A DNA stretch of 64,000 nucleotides from Ignelater luminosus (lineage: Eukaryota > Arthropoda > Insecta > Coleoptera > Elateridae): the NCBI GenBank assembly GCA_011009095.1, contig VTPC01090682.1:1-64000 (forward strand), in the 5' to 3' direction. The notes beneath the pieces were generated by a model. That model ran no database searches. It saw only the letters and a program-made list of their open reading frames with translations, and had not been told where the DNA came from. The translations under genes were made by a program, and so were the position numbers. Shown one piece after another: positions 34,800-46,570 of the stretch (positions are counted from its first letter, which is position 1; every line of letters starts with the position of its first letter).

Positions 34800-34850
34800 T
34801 ATGAGCACGAACTGTATCAAACTTCTACGTCGCACCCCCCCCCCAAAAAT

Positions 34851-37800
34851 TTAAATTACGTTATCGGAAACTGAAATGTAGCAACGATTTGCTTACTTAT
34901 TCAAAGATCGGCAGAAGAGAACAGAATCGCAAGAGCAACCAAATTCTCTGCACGGCTAATTCTCAGGCTGTCACGACTAACGAAATTTGTATTCAAGGAT
35001 CAACACTTACATGGCAGTTAAGATTTAATTTTAGTTCATTTTTTCACATTGGTTTATAGCAAAGGAACTAGGCAAGTCACAATATTGTGGAGTATAATAA
35101 GCCGTGTGCCGTTAGAGTAAAAATATTATTGAGGAAGCGGCTCGGTAAGTTTGAAGAAGGAAGTTATTAAAAAGCAGACCATCAAGCAGCTGGGTGTTTG
35201 GAAAAGATTAAGAAGATTTTTTTATTTCGAGAAATATTAAGACATAAGCCCATGCAAGATTCTGCAATACTTTACTAGAAGATTCAGCAAGGGCGTCATC
35301 ACTGAAATGTATTCTTGCAGAACTTCACGACGTGATTGTACAATTTCGTTATGGTAGGAAAGATCATTTGGAGAAGAGTAGCACTAGAAGGCTAAATAAA
35401 AAATGAGGAGCAAGAAGCAGTATTGAGTCACATTGCGACGTGGCGCACTTAGTTTGTTGAAAGCATTCCGAGAATCTAGCTTTAGTGAAACCCTAAGTTA
35501 ATCATGGAACGAACAGAATTGAAGAGCAGATTTAGCTAGGACAGTGAATGATGCCTAGAAAGACAGATCAGACTTGTAAAAGACCACCAACACTTATTAC
35601 CAGGTTTAAAAATACTTTCCAAACTTGAGGTAGGTATTCTCGGGCATCCAGAGAATGGTATGTGACTAAGTCTTTCAAAACTTAAGTTTTAGATTTAGAC
35701 CGTCTACTTGTCTAAAAACTATCAATAAGGGTCATGAAGAGCTTGGAAAAAAAAGAAGGAGGAGATGTGCAGAACGTGTAAACGTAAGAACAGCTGTTGA
35801 TGAGGGTTATAGAGTTATCGGGAATAAAATGGTGCAGAAAAGAAGCACTTGCCGGAAACCATACAGACTATCTAAAAGTGAAGGTTATTAGTGAGCTCAA
35901 TTTGTTGTAAGATATTACCCAAAAGAATTTCAGTCAAAGAACTACCGTGTTTGGGGATATGGCAAAGGACAAAAAAACAAGATTGCAACTTCTCAAGATC
36001 ATGATTCAAGATTTCTGTAAGGAAGAATCCAAAACTGTTTCTCAGTTACGCTGAAATATTTCTAACATACTGAGTACAGAACAAAGAATAAGAATATCAA
36101 ATTATAATTGAAATAAATCAGTAATACGCACAAGATTAAGGCAGCTTGCTCAGAAAATTGCTTAGTTCTACTAGGCATATAAAAATCTATATTGATTAGT
36201 AAACTTTAGTTAGTATTTTATGTTATACATTATAAATTAACAGTTAATAGCAAAAGCAATTTGATATCTATTTATATGCATAACTCCAATAAAGGCATAA
36301 AGTGTATCAAAAAAAAGGTAACATCTGATTTATTAGTCTACTAAAAAGTAATTAAAATGAATAAATTCCTGCATAGATATTAAATTTAGATATTTACAAC
36401 GAGAATACAAAGGCTGCAAATCGTATAAATAATACCAAATTCAGAATTTAAAAAACCCTTTCCGTTAAAAAAGAATAACTTACATTGCAATAATACTTTT
36501 CGTACGTAAAACAGTTGTATTTATTGAGTTGAGTTTAGGTTACGGATTTTAAAAGGCAAATGGTTGGAGTGTTTTTTTCTCTTTTTGATGCTCTTTTTTC
36601 TAAAAGCTTTTCTTGGTGAGAGTTAGGTAGGTATTACCGAGGGGTAAAATTTGATTTGCGGTCCATATGTTGCTGATCGTTAAACTGCAATATAAAAAAA
36701 GAAGCGTCACTAAAATTGATTTTTGTAATACTTTGGAATTGATGCTTTTGGAAGTTTATAGACGTAACAAAACCTTAAGGGAAATTACATAAACTGTGAT
36801 TGTTATAGATGGTTACCATCTTACAATTTAATTTTTATAAGATGATAGGTTATTTTCCTGTAAAATTTCACTGAAGTTCCTGAAAATTGTTTATTAAAAT
36901 GTAATTTATCCTATATAATTTTGGTTAAATATACAAACCAACTAATTTAGCTGTAATAAATATTATGATTTTGTATATCGGTACTAAATGTAAATATTTA
37001 AAATGTTAAAATGTTTTAGTATTATTATTTTATGACTATAATACATTTTGAAAAATATATTTTCAGTGTTCTTACAAAGCTTTGTGTATTTATTATTACT
37101 TTACTTGTAAATATTATTTAGTAGCAGTTAGTTCATTTAAATCCCCCTAACAGCAATAAACAATAAAGTATGAATAAATGAACGACTTTTTATGTTAATC
37201 CCAGAGTTATTCGAACGACATTTTAATGAATTTTGACCATCGATATGAGTTGCATCGTCAGTCGCTCGCAAGCATCGGGGTGTGAAATTGGGGAGCTGCA
37301 CACTGCAGTAAAATATATCCTTTTTGTCCTCTTTATTGGATATAACACAATTCTGCCTGTGCAGCATCGTATAAAAATAAATACCGGCTTATACGCGACT
37401 TGGGTTGATGTAACATTATAAAAAATAATGAAATCACTGGGAACTGTTCCTATAGTGAGGGGAAAACTTAATTCGTAACGTAGTTATATCGTTACCAAAA
37501 ATGTGGAAATTATTGCCACATGCAGTGAACTGTAAATGGTACGCCATTGTCGCTTAAAATTAGTATGTAGTTGTTCGCATGTACGCTCATTACAATCATA
37601 GAATTTTAAATAAATGGTAGAACGGAAATTCTCGCTTTCATGAAAAGACAATTTCGCTACATTGTATTCACTTTTAATCTGTAATTCCCACAAGTAATAT
37701 ACTAAACGAATTTTAAATTTTTAAAATTGATATTTAGTGGGTTATTTTAAAACCATGTTAGTATCATTCCAGAGCAGTGTAATGCAGTATTCTGAAATTT

Positions 37801-40800
37801 AACGGCTATGAAAATTTTATATCTTTTAGTGGAAACTTTCCACCATCTACATTATGGAAGATCTGTGATAATAATAAGTGTGCATATGCAGGGCTGCCGA
37901 ACCAAAGCGGTGATTGCGATTCAGACCATTTCACACCAAAGCGATATACATAAATACTGGAATAAGTGTAGGAAGACGATATTATTATGTTCCTCCAACA
38001 TTAATTGAGATATATTTTGGGGAAATTTTGAAGCTTTTATTGAATTTTTAAATGATTTACTTACTTATTAGATTTTCATGAGATGCAATGTTATGTATGT
38101 GTGAGAAAATATGAATGAGGCTTTAGAAGTTATTTACTTGACAATATTATTATAAAATTTATAGTGTGTCTGTACTTTGATGATTTTATTGCAAACAAGA
38201 TATTTACTTACTTGACAAGGAAGATCGTTAGAAAACCATCTCCGTAAGAAACTGCTAACTTATTGAAACAAAGCGTTTATATTATCACATAATTCGTCTA
38301 TTAACCTTAGCACGCACTGACAACCATGAGAGTTTTAAAATGTGACGCCATCTTTCTGTGATATGATAAAACCATAACCAAACATTTCAGATTGACGTAT
38401 CTCAAGCTAAACAAGTTAAACTAAACGAAGAAAATACAAGATTCAAGCTAAATACGTTCGTTGGTCGGGTCGTCAATTCCTTTTGTAGTCAAATGTTAAT
38501 CAGTAGGTTACTTCCAAGATATCCCAGTTGGGATAGTTATTCCGGAATAATAAGACGTAAAAAGATGATAATCTCTCGACATAGAAAAATTTCAGAATGA
38601 ATAAGAAGAACCTTGTAAACGTAACATGGAGAAACGCAAAAGAATATTCTAATATGCTCAGGAGCAAAGGAACCAAGAGATAAGAAGAATGTACCATAAA
38701 CAAAGTTTAAGCAAGTTTCTGCAGAATGAAAAGCATTCTTGCCGGTACAACCTGCTGTCCACACAAGAGTGTATGAATGATAGTATCAAAAATCTGCTAT
38801 GGTATGGCGAGAAGCCACAAATGTATTTTAACTGACAATGGTCTCTAAAAAGGTTATTATGAAGAGTATACTGAAATTCGGATTTACAATTAGAAAAGCT
38901 TGTTGACTTTTATAAAGACTGGTATCATTTCCTCTTCCCAATGAAACAAATGTTTGTTTTTAGTATCCAAAACATTAACCATGATATCTGCTTTTAGACA
39001 ATACCAACTGAGTACTGAATCCTCGGCGTCATTTCAGTTTTGCGTAGTTTTAGATCAAATCCAGAGACGAGTTGAATTAATCTTAAAAATCTAGAATATG
39101 TTATAACTTGGCTAAAGTTACAATATTGGTTAGCAAAAAACGTTTTCGATGTTCATAGAAGGGCCGGCTATAGACGCTAAGCTAATAAGACGATATGGGG
39201 GCGCAAAAAGCGTTAAAGAAAGATATAAACTGTATATTTAAAGAGCAGACGATAGTATGAATACGTTAACCCAGAGCGCGCCGCTCAACATCATCAACAT
39301 AAATTATAAAATAAAATGAGAGATATAAGTACTGTGTTTTACTTTGTCGTAGACGAATCACAGGACGCCTGATACTTCACCAGTAGGGTCTGCATCTCCA
39401 AATTCTGGAACATGCACAGCAGACTGTAAACACTCCTATCACAGGTTCGATAACATCATAACTGTCAGAAGTTTCGCTGGGTGACCGATATCATGCTGAA
39501 TTTTCTCGTGACTCGAAATAAGGGGCTATGATACTGGAAGAAACTGATTTTTACCATCAACAACTCATGAAATTATTCAACAGACAACATCAACAACATG
39601 AGTTAATGATGACGAAAAATCATCAAACTTGCCGTCTTCTGTTATCAACTCCATTAAAAACCAAAACTCAGCATATGGCGTAATCGTGAACGGTCCACCA
39701 TCAACTGTAATTGTCGTTTCAACCTCAACACCTTTAGCACTACCATCTCTTCTTCTAACCAATACTATCATCTCCAGAAGATTCAGTTGTTTCTATTGCT
39801 GCATCTTCGTCTCCACAATCATCACACCTCTGGATAAGTGCCAACCTGACCACAGCCTTCAGCTCCATCCTTCAACCTAACTGCTGAAAAGGAACTTTAA
39901 ATAGCTTCTAAAGCCAGGGCTTCCCTGGTGATGATGAATTATAGTTTGTCTATTATATATGTAATGCAATTCTATGGCACTGGCTCAATAGATCTAGTGC
40001 CTGATCATTGTCCAACGTTTTTTCGTTCAGGCTCTCAAAACCTTCTAAATTTGAAAAAAAAAGTCAAACATCAGCAACATTGCAAGTATGGTCATAATAT
40101 TTTATAAAATAGAAATATTTTCTTTGACTCCATTTCTAAAAGACAAAAATATGTAAACCTGTGCATTTCCGTCATTGTACGACTTTTCACCTTATTTTAA
40201 ACCAATTTCAGCAAACAAGGTATAATCAATTTCTCCTGACTACTGAAAATGATTTTTATCTCCATTCAACAATTTGGAATAAAAACGGGGAGGGGATAGT
40301 CAATATATTTTCAATAATTTTTGTATTGGACAGACTAAATCTGAAGTGGACATGCGTTTTGATCTTCTCAGTATTCATCACCCGTTTTTCTTTTTTCTTT
40401 TGGCATTTAAATAAAACTGTAGCAAAAGCTATTCAGTTCAAATAATATTAACGTACACGAAGAAAATTTGTTTCCAATTTTATTATCTATTAGTTATTAC
40501 TTCGATTCAATAATCCTAGCATCAACGAAAAATCTGTCTGTGTATTTTCCATCTACTAAAGAAGCCATATTACATTTTTGCAAAACAACGTCTGACCAAA
40601 TACGATTCCAGGGCTAAGTTTAGATAAATACTACCATGTTTTTCAATATCTAGATTTCTGGATCTGTATAGTAGGACTCTACGTGATCCTCCAGCTGTAT
40701 GAGCTGTTACGGATTAGATTCTTCGAACTTCTCTGGCTTTTTAATTTGGTTTGACTTCTGAGTAAGCCAAGTTGTAAGTCGTTAAAGTTTTTCTTTATTT

Positions 40801-43800
40801 TATTAACAGTTATCCTTACTTCAAAATCTTTAGCTCTTCTGGGTTGAAGAATTTTGAATATTTCTTGGTGCAAGGTACAAAGGCGCGAAAATCTGTAGTT
40901 GCCTCTGGGTATACTCTTTAATTCCCGAGAGAGTGTGTTCGAAGATATAGTACCAATAAATCACTTAGATAGACTTTTATGTACTTATTTCCTCTTTCAA
41001 TAGTTTAGATTGTTTTTTGCAGTAACACACCTCTGTCATTCATCTCCATATTGCTACCATCTCAATGTTTGTTAAAGAATCTAGCCCATACCCTACTAAC
41101 AAACCAGTTCTATTGCCATGGCGGAGTTGGGCAAGGTGCAAAGGTACGCAGACGGTTAGACATAAGAATCTAGCACAAAATCCAAAAAGTATATAATCTA
41201 GAAAATAGTTTTCGAATACCCTTGCCCAAGATGGAGGATTTGCCTGAGACATATTACAAAAATAAGCATTGAAAAGCAATTGGTTATCCCTAAATTGTCC
41301 GCGGTCCCGGCACAGTTATAGGACGGACATGGCTTTGGACCCATCTTGAGCCACGTTTTACCTCATTGACTTAGACACAACTGCTGTTTATTAACAGCAG
41401 CAGATAAGATCGTTACAGTAAGTTTATTAATACAAGCTATTAAGCAATCAATATGACAAGATTCAACTAAAAAAAATAAAGTAAATAGAACCAAGAGAGA
41501 TGGCAATACCAAAAATTGAAATAGAGACGTAATGAGATTACCAAACAATATAATGCAATTACGTAACAAATTACCTGTGTAATTAAACAAAGGTAAGTTA
41601 ATGATACTATCATATAAAAGAAATTAATTTTGTTAGATACTTATAACATTACGAAAATCCCAATTTTACATTTTAGGTTTGAAAACGTGAAGTAAATTGA
41701 CAGGCTATATAAATAAACACGTTATTAAACACATTTAACTTTGTCTTTGATGAAAATGAATAAACAGAAGAACAGTTATCACAAGTTTTGACAACGCGTG
41801 GGCTGCTGATTAATGATAGATATTTTTAGAAAATCCATTTAACGCGACTTGTTTGTCGGTTATTACAGTCTGCAATATCCGGCAATAACTGAAGTTCGCA
41901 AAAATCAAAGTAAAGCATAAACTTAATATTTAACCAGGTCCGTAATTAGGGGTTTGCATTACTCGGAAATAATTTTACGTACTTTCTCAACTGTGCAATA
42001 TCACTGTCTAAAAAAAGAATTTTTCAATTTCACCTACATGTTGTCACTGGTGATGGTGCTAAATTGATCGTTCAACTCCAAAAAGAAACCTTGAAAAGGG
42101 TTTTCTTTAGTAGTCATGTATTTTTGAGCAAAGTTCGTTCAATAGTATTGTATGTTTAGCGGCTTCGTTTATGGTGTTACACGTGGATTATGTTTGTTTG
42201 TTCAGCACACGCTAGACATTCTGGGTTCAAGCTTTTCTTGATTCTCCAATTGTTAAATGGCTATCGAAATATTTTCTTTTAGCTTGAGAGACCAAGAAAG
42301 TGACATTTGACGATCATAAGCTTGTCAAAACGATAAAAAGTATTGACCTAAAGTATTGTTACGATCTAAGAAGTTTTTGTATGTATTTCGATTCAGAACT
42401 TTTGTAAAATACAATGTAAGAATAAGAATAATGCTAAATACTCGCATTCAGTTTTAGTGTTTGAATCAACTTTAAATAAAGCTTTTTATTCTTTGTTCAT
42501 CAAGTTATGTAACCTGATCGATTTTTCTACTACGGTAGAAGTTCGCTTAAACAGGATAAAAAGGATGAAACTACTTTCAGGCGCGGCTTGTACTGTGGTT
42601 TCCAGGTTTGCAGGTCGAACACAAACATCGGTGCGCATTCCATTGCAAACCTGCAAACTGCAGCACGGGATGCGGTTGAATTTCAACATTCTCGATGAAT
42701 TTAGTAAAAAGTTCTGCTAATACATAGTTACCATTAGCATAATTAGAATTTCATTTTTTGCTGTTAATGGAAGTGATCTTCAGATACCAGTCGTTGTCTT
42801 CATGCTGCTGCTTAAATTATCGTGTTGTTGTCTCGGGAAGTAATGACATCTTTATTTGTTTTGTGTATGTGGGATCTTAATTCTACTGATATACTGTAAA
42901 TAGCTTTCTTGAGAATGGTTTGGCAGTCAATTACTCTTCAAGGATGTCAGTTTGAATACTTGTCCATTTCCAGAAGAAAGTACCAGTTGATGAAGGATTT
43001 AGACGGTTGAAACTTTATTCGTTTATCCCAACACACATTTCTCAAACAGAAATGAGAATATCTCCAAAACACCTCCTTTCGGAAAAATTGACTTTTAAGC
43101 TGTTTAGATATTCTGGCCTAAGAAACACTTCGCTGGCAACCTGATGCTCTATCATACCCTACAATCAGGAGATTTTAGTGGTTTTTTGCCAACATTATCA
43201 AAGACGCTACTGGAAGCTTTCAGACACAGTAATTTCATTTCCGCCTTGGTTTTTGGGTCTTTGTCTATCATTTGCATGTAATTTATTTTTGCTTGTTTCC
43301 TTTTTGCAAATGTTACAGTTTGTTTCTTATAACAGACATACTGCAGTTTCTAAATATTCTAAAAAGTTTTGTGTTGTTAGGCAAGGTGCATATGTCCATT
43401 CTAATAACAAAAGCAAATGTTCCAAAAGAGATGAAGTGTTGGTCTTTTGGTCTTTTTGCAGTTTTTGTTGTTCTTGTTTTTGAGTTAACACCAAAATAAT
43501 ATATTATTGAAAACAATAATCTTTTGTCTTGCCTGCGGAATCTCTGGTTGATGCGTTAGTTCAAAATATTAGCAAAAACAAAAAAAATCTCAAGGGATCA
43601 CTAGCACCAATAACATTAATGCCTATAGCGACACGTTTACAAAGGGAAAAGCCACACTTGAGGCATACTCCCATTGATCATTCCAGACGTGGCAATATCT
43701 TTCGATTGTTACGTCTCTTTTAAGAAGGGTATTACCTGATGAAACTAACACATGAAACGCAAACACAAGTGTGGTTAGACAAATCATGTACCCCTCTGTG

Positions 43801-44084
43801 TACCGTTCTTTACTCAAAGCAAATCATAGTTACATTTCAATTTCCTTCGGAAACGTATGCTGTTTGAATGGTCTCCGGCCTCTTTGCTTCTAGGTAAATA
43901 CTGCGTTGACAGTATTACTGTTAAGCGTTCTTTCCTAAAATTTAGATTAGAACAGTGGAGTCGAGAATAACGAGGTCGGTGATGTAGTAACAGTACTTTA
44001 TTTTGAGAAAATTATTTTTCACTTATCATCCTCTTCAATGCGCTTTTCTGTTTCCGATATCCAATAGACAGAACTAAGAGTCTG
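34851..44084. other. non-coding, nothing recognised
   Basis: Long stretch without a recognisable gene. From 35100 to 36060 the DNA is purine-rich and looks like an unrecognised old element. Parts near 39180-39560 and 41040-41350 are a little GC-richer. An inverted repeat GTTTGCAGGT / ACCTGCAAAC lies at about 42605-42656. The open frame at 39577-39771 (-) looks protein-like in composition but has no domain I can name. A host exon could be hidden here; none could be proved. Confidence 0.45.
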
Positions 44085-44960
44085 TTTTTCAGGTGTTAGT
44101 GGAAAATGGGGTCAGCAAGCTCTTAAAAAAGCCATTGAAGCAGAATCAACAAGCATCAAAACAATACTGTATTCCTCCAAGAAAAATCCAAAGACATGCC
44201 AAAGCTTATGTTATTGAGAAACCACCGGGTAAATGTCTTTTTTTTGTTTAATGATGCCAAAAGTCATGTACTCTATGATATTGTTGATGCCACTGAGCGA
44301 CATGATACTCTGTTATACTGCTTACCCTCGAATACTCTTGACAAAAAGGTATTTCGGTTATTCGAGTAAACTGGGATCAAGTTTAGTTATATCGGCATAA
44401 TAACGATGAAACAGTTTTCACAAACAGTATTTTGGAAAACTTTTCTCTAAAGTAAAGGGCAACTGCATGACGTTTTTCAATAACAAGTTCAGGGTTCAGA
44501 GCTTGCGACATTTTTCCATTCGCCCCAATTATCATCTCGGACGAAGTTTTTACGCTCCAAATCCAGAACTAGTGACGACATCAACAATTCCGTTAACTTC
44601 CCATAACGTTCAAAGAAGCTTTATCCCTACAGCCAGGTCCATCCTCATAGCTCGCCCTATGTGGACTTGGTGCTCACCTTGATGTTTGCATCTTCTCATC
44701 CGAAAAGGAAGATCCCGTGGAAGCTGCAATACTTCACAACGACGACGATGATGATTGCGGTTCTTTGGATGAAAAGGGAAGAAAGGAGTACTTAATTTTA
44801 AGAATTGATACCCATTCCAAAGACTAAAGTTAACAGCTTCAAAACGATCAGTGCAGAAGCCAAATCAATCAAAGAAGAGAAAAAAAAGAGAAGCCTGATT
44901 TTATGAAGTGTGCGGAATTATGAAAATTATTTTTAAAACAAATAACTTTGGTTAATTCTG
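44085..44960 (+). mobile_element. decayed pogo/Tigger-like transposon, internally deleted
   Basis: Remains of a pogo-type DDE transposase in its normal order. GKWGQQALKKAIEA (about 44107) and then, in another frame, QASKQYCIPPRKIQRHAK (about 44151-44205) form the psq-type helix-turn-helix (AxxxYGIPRRTIQRH). A big internal deletion then skips to AKSHVLYDIVDATERHDTLL and YCLPSNT...LDKKVFRLFE (about 44258-44368), matching the DDE_1 segment xSHxSxxxxxxAxxxxIxLLCLPSNTTHxLQPLDxxVF with the LQP part lost. SGFRACDIFPFAPIIISDEV (about 44486-44548) matches the block SGFRATGIFPFxPxIIxDExF. Charged tail sequences follow (DDDDDCGSLDEKGRKEY near 44740). The first catalytic Asp region is missing and several stops are present. 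Terminal inverted repeats were not found, so the element's outer limits are unknown. Confidence 0.75.
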
Positions 44961-46389
44961 GCATTTTTATCAGGGCGGGCTACATTGAGTACCTAAATGA
45001 ACAATTTATAACTCGACATCTTCAAATTTCTGTATTACTCCAAATTGGGAATTTATGCTCAAAAATGTCTTCTCTATCGACTTTTGACTCCTTCTGGAGC
45101 ATTGCATGATCTCGTTATTTACCTGTCACATCTCGTATGCTTGGTTTTGTTAGTTCTACAAAACAGTGATAGACACATACGAAAATGTCTGCTGGTCTTG
45201 TACTTTATATTAATTCCGGAGTTGGTCTTGTTTCGATCGAGTAACACATATAATGCACAAAAATCTTCACAGCCAACTTGAGGCAGGCATAATCGATTAT
45301 TTACTTTTCCGCAAAAGCATTGTGTTGTTTATTTATCAAAAACATTTAAATGTAGGCAATTAAATTTCCAAATAATACTTTACTAAAGTATAATTGCACA
45401 GGTTTTCGGATATTTAATACAGGAGCTGAACAATTTATTTTAAACAAGATTTCTTAATAAATAAAGCTTTTGTTTTTGTTTTCACATATTTTTAGTAATA
45501 CGTAATGGGTATCCTCTTTATTTTACTTTAATTCTTTCTTTGTTTACAACTATCTTTACAAAATTATGTTAAAGAGGATAGTCTCATATTTAATGCAATC
45601 AAGTTTGCAAAGCAAATTAGTTAGTAGAAGTTGTTATTGATAATTACGAAGGAAAATTGAAGAAATATTATATTTAAAATCGGCAATTAATGGCATGCAA
45701 CTTTCAACTTAGTAATTTATAAGCAACAACGACAAAATTGTTTCGTATTCAAGTACTGGTTGTACTAATTTGTATTATATTAAAGAAATCTATCGATTTT
45801 ATCAAATGATTACATCCAAAAAATACAATTTTACAATCACCATTATATTAAATATATAATTTCCTTGTAAATTACTTACAATAAAGATGAATGACTCTTT
45901 TCTTTCAGAAAATATAAGTTTTGGAAAACTCTCAATAAACGTTTGCACAGTATCTTGTCTGAAGCAACAATTCCAAGGATATTGTTTTAGTAAAGTTAAA
46001 AAATTCAAACACCAAACAGGTAGACCAAACAAAATCGGAGAGTGTTGTTTACTTTATTGCAGGACGTTGCCTACTTTTTAAAAATAGATTTGACGGTGAA
46101 CGATTTCTTCTTATAACCTTAAGCCAAGTTGAGCTTGTTGGATGAAAATCTGGAAACTTGTACAGAAAAAAAATAATAAAAAAGAATCGCTATCACATCG
46201 AACAGGTTGTCCATTGGCACTGGACTTGTTCGAGCTTTACCCTAGAGGTTTATCTCGGCGCGAGACTTCGACTTCCATTCCGAGAGCAAAGGTTAGTCCC
46301 AGGGCCATTCAGGCCGCAACTCATTAGAAAGAGAAGGTTTGTATATCACCTAATGTATTAAACACGGACAGAAATAGACAGTTACCCTC
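44961..46389. other. non-coding, nothing recognised
   Basis: AT-rich DNA, with a small GC-richer piece at about 46200-46330 whose open frames on two registers show no domain. Confidence 0.45.
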
Positions 46390-46570
46390 GTTTTGACTGC
46401 ATTCGAGGCAGATGCGTTGTACAAACTTTAGATGCGTTGATGTTGCCTTTTGTCCGAGCACGCACTCGACTCATCGACTGAGTCAACTCGGGCGGGCCTC
46501 ATCAGGGGTGTGTAAACATCCCGGACGTGCAGCTTCCACAATCAACCCCCGCTGAGCACCATGTATTCAC
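46390..46570. other. GC-rich block with AP-1-like palindrome
   Basis: About 180 bp of CpG-bearing GC-rich DNA. It includes GACTCATCGACTGAGTCA, a 6-bp inverted repeat whose right half is the AP-1/bZIP consensus TGAGTCA. No reading frame worth naming. A regulatory element is possible, judged only from composition and motif. Confidence 0.3.

Larger units (their letters stand above)
32345..34850 (+). mobile_element. Jockey-like LINE copy 1, interrupted by a mariner
   Basis: Non-LTR retrotransposon RT remnant, related over most of its length to 60512-61580. The reading, across frames, is DDFLPDHQIGFRADIST (about 32368-32418), the HQFGFRxxxST box; VWQEGIIYKL (about 32523-32552), the FDxVWHxGLxYKL box, here GIAQTFGNVW so that the catalytic Asp is replaced; LSPLIY (about 32648) in place of LSPLLF; QFADDTALGVTS (FADD at 32716-32727), with both catalytic Asp residues; and LGRLETRFRIWRI (about 32790). 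A GC-richer tail follows to 33525. Beyond the mariner, 34802-34844 aligns with about 61511-61555 of copy 2, so the LINE resumes there. Stops and frameshifts are many. Clade is judged from motif style and is not certain. Confidence 0.78.

Noticed and set aside
35100-36060. Purine-rich stretch that looks like an old coding element
   Set aside because: All frames are interrupted and no motif could be assigned.
39577-39771. 64-codon minus-strand frame with protein-like composition
   Set aside because: No domain recognised and no splice context; the opposite strand is also open.
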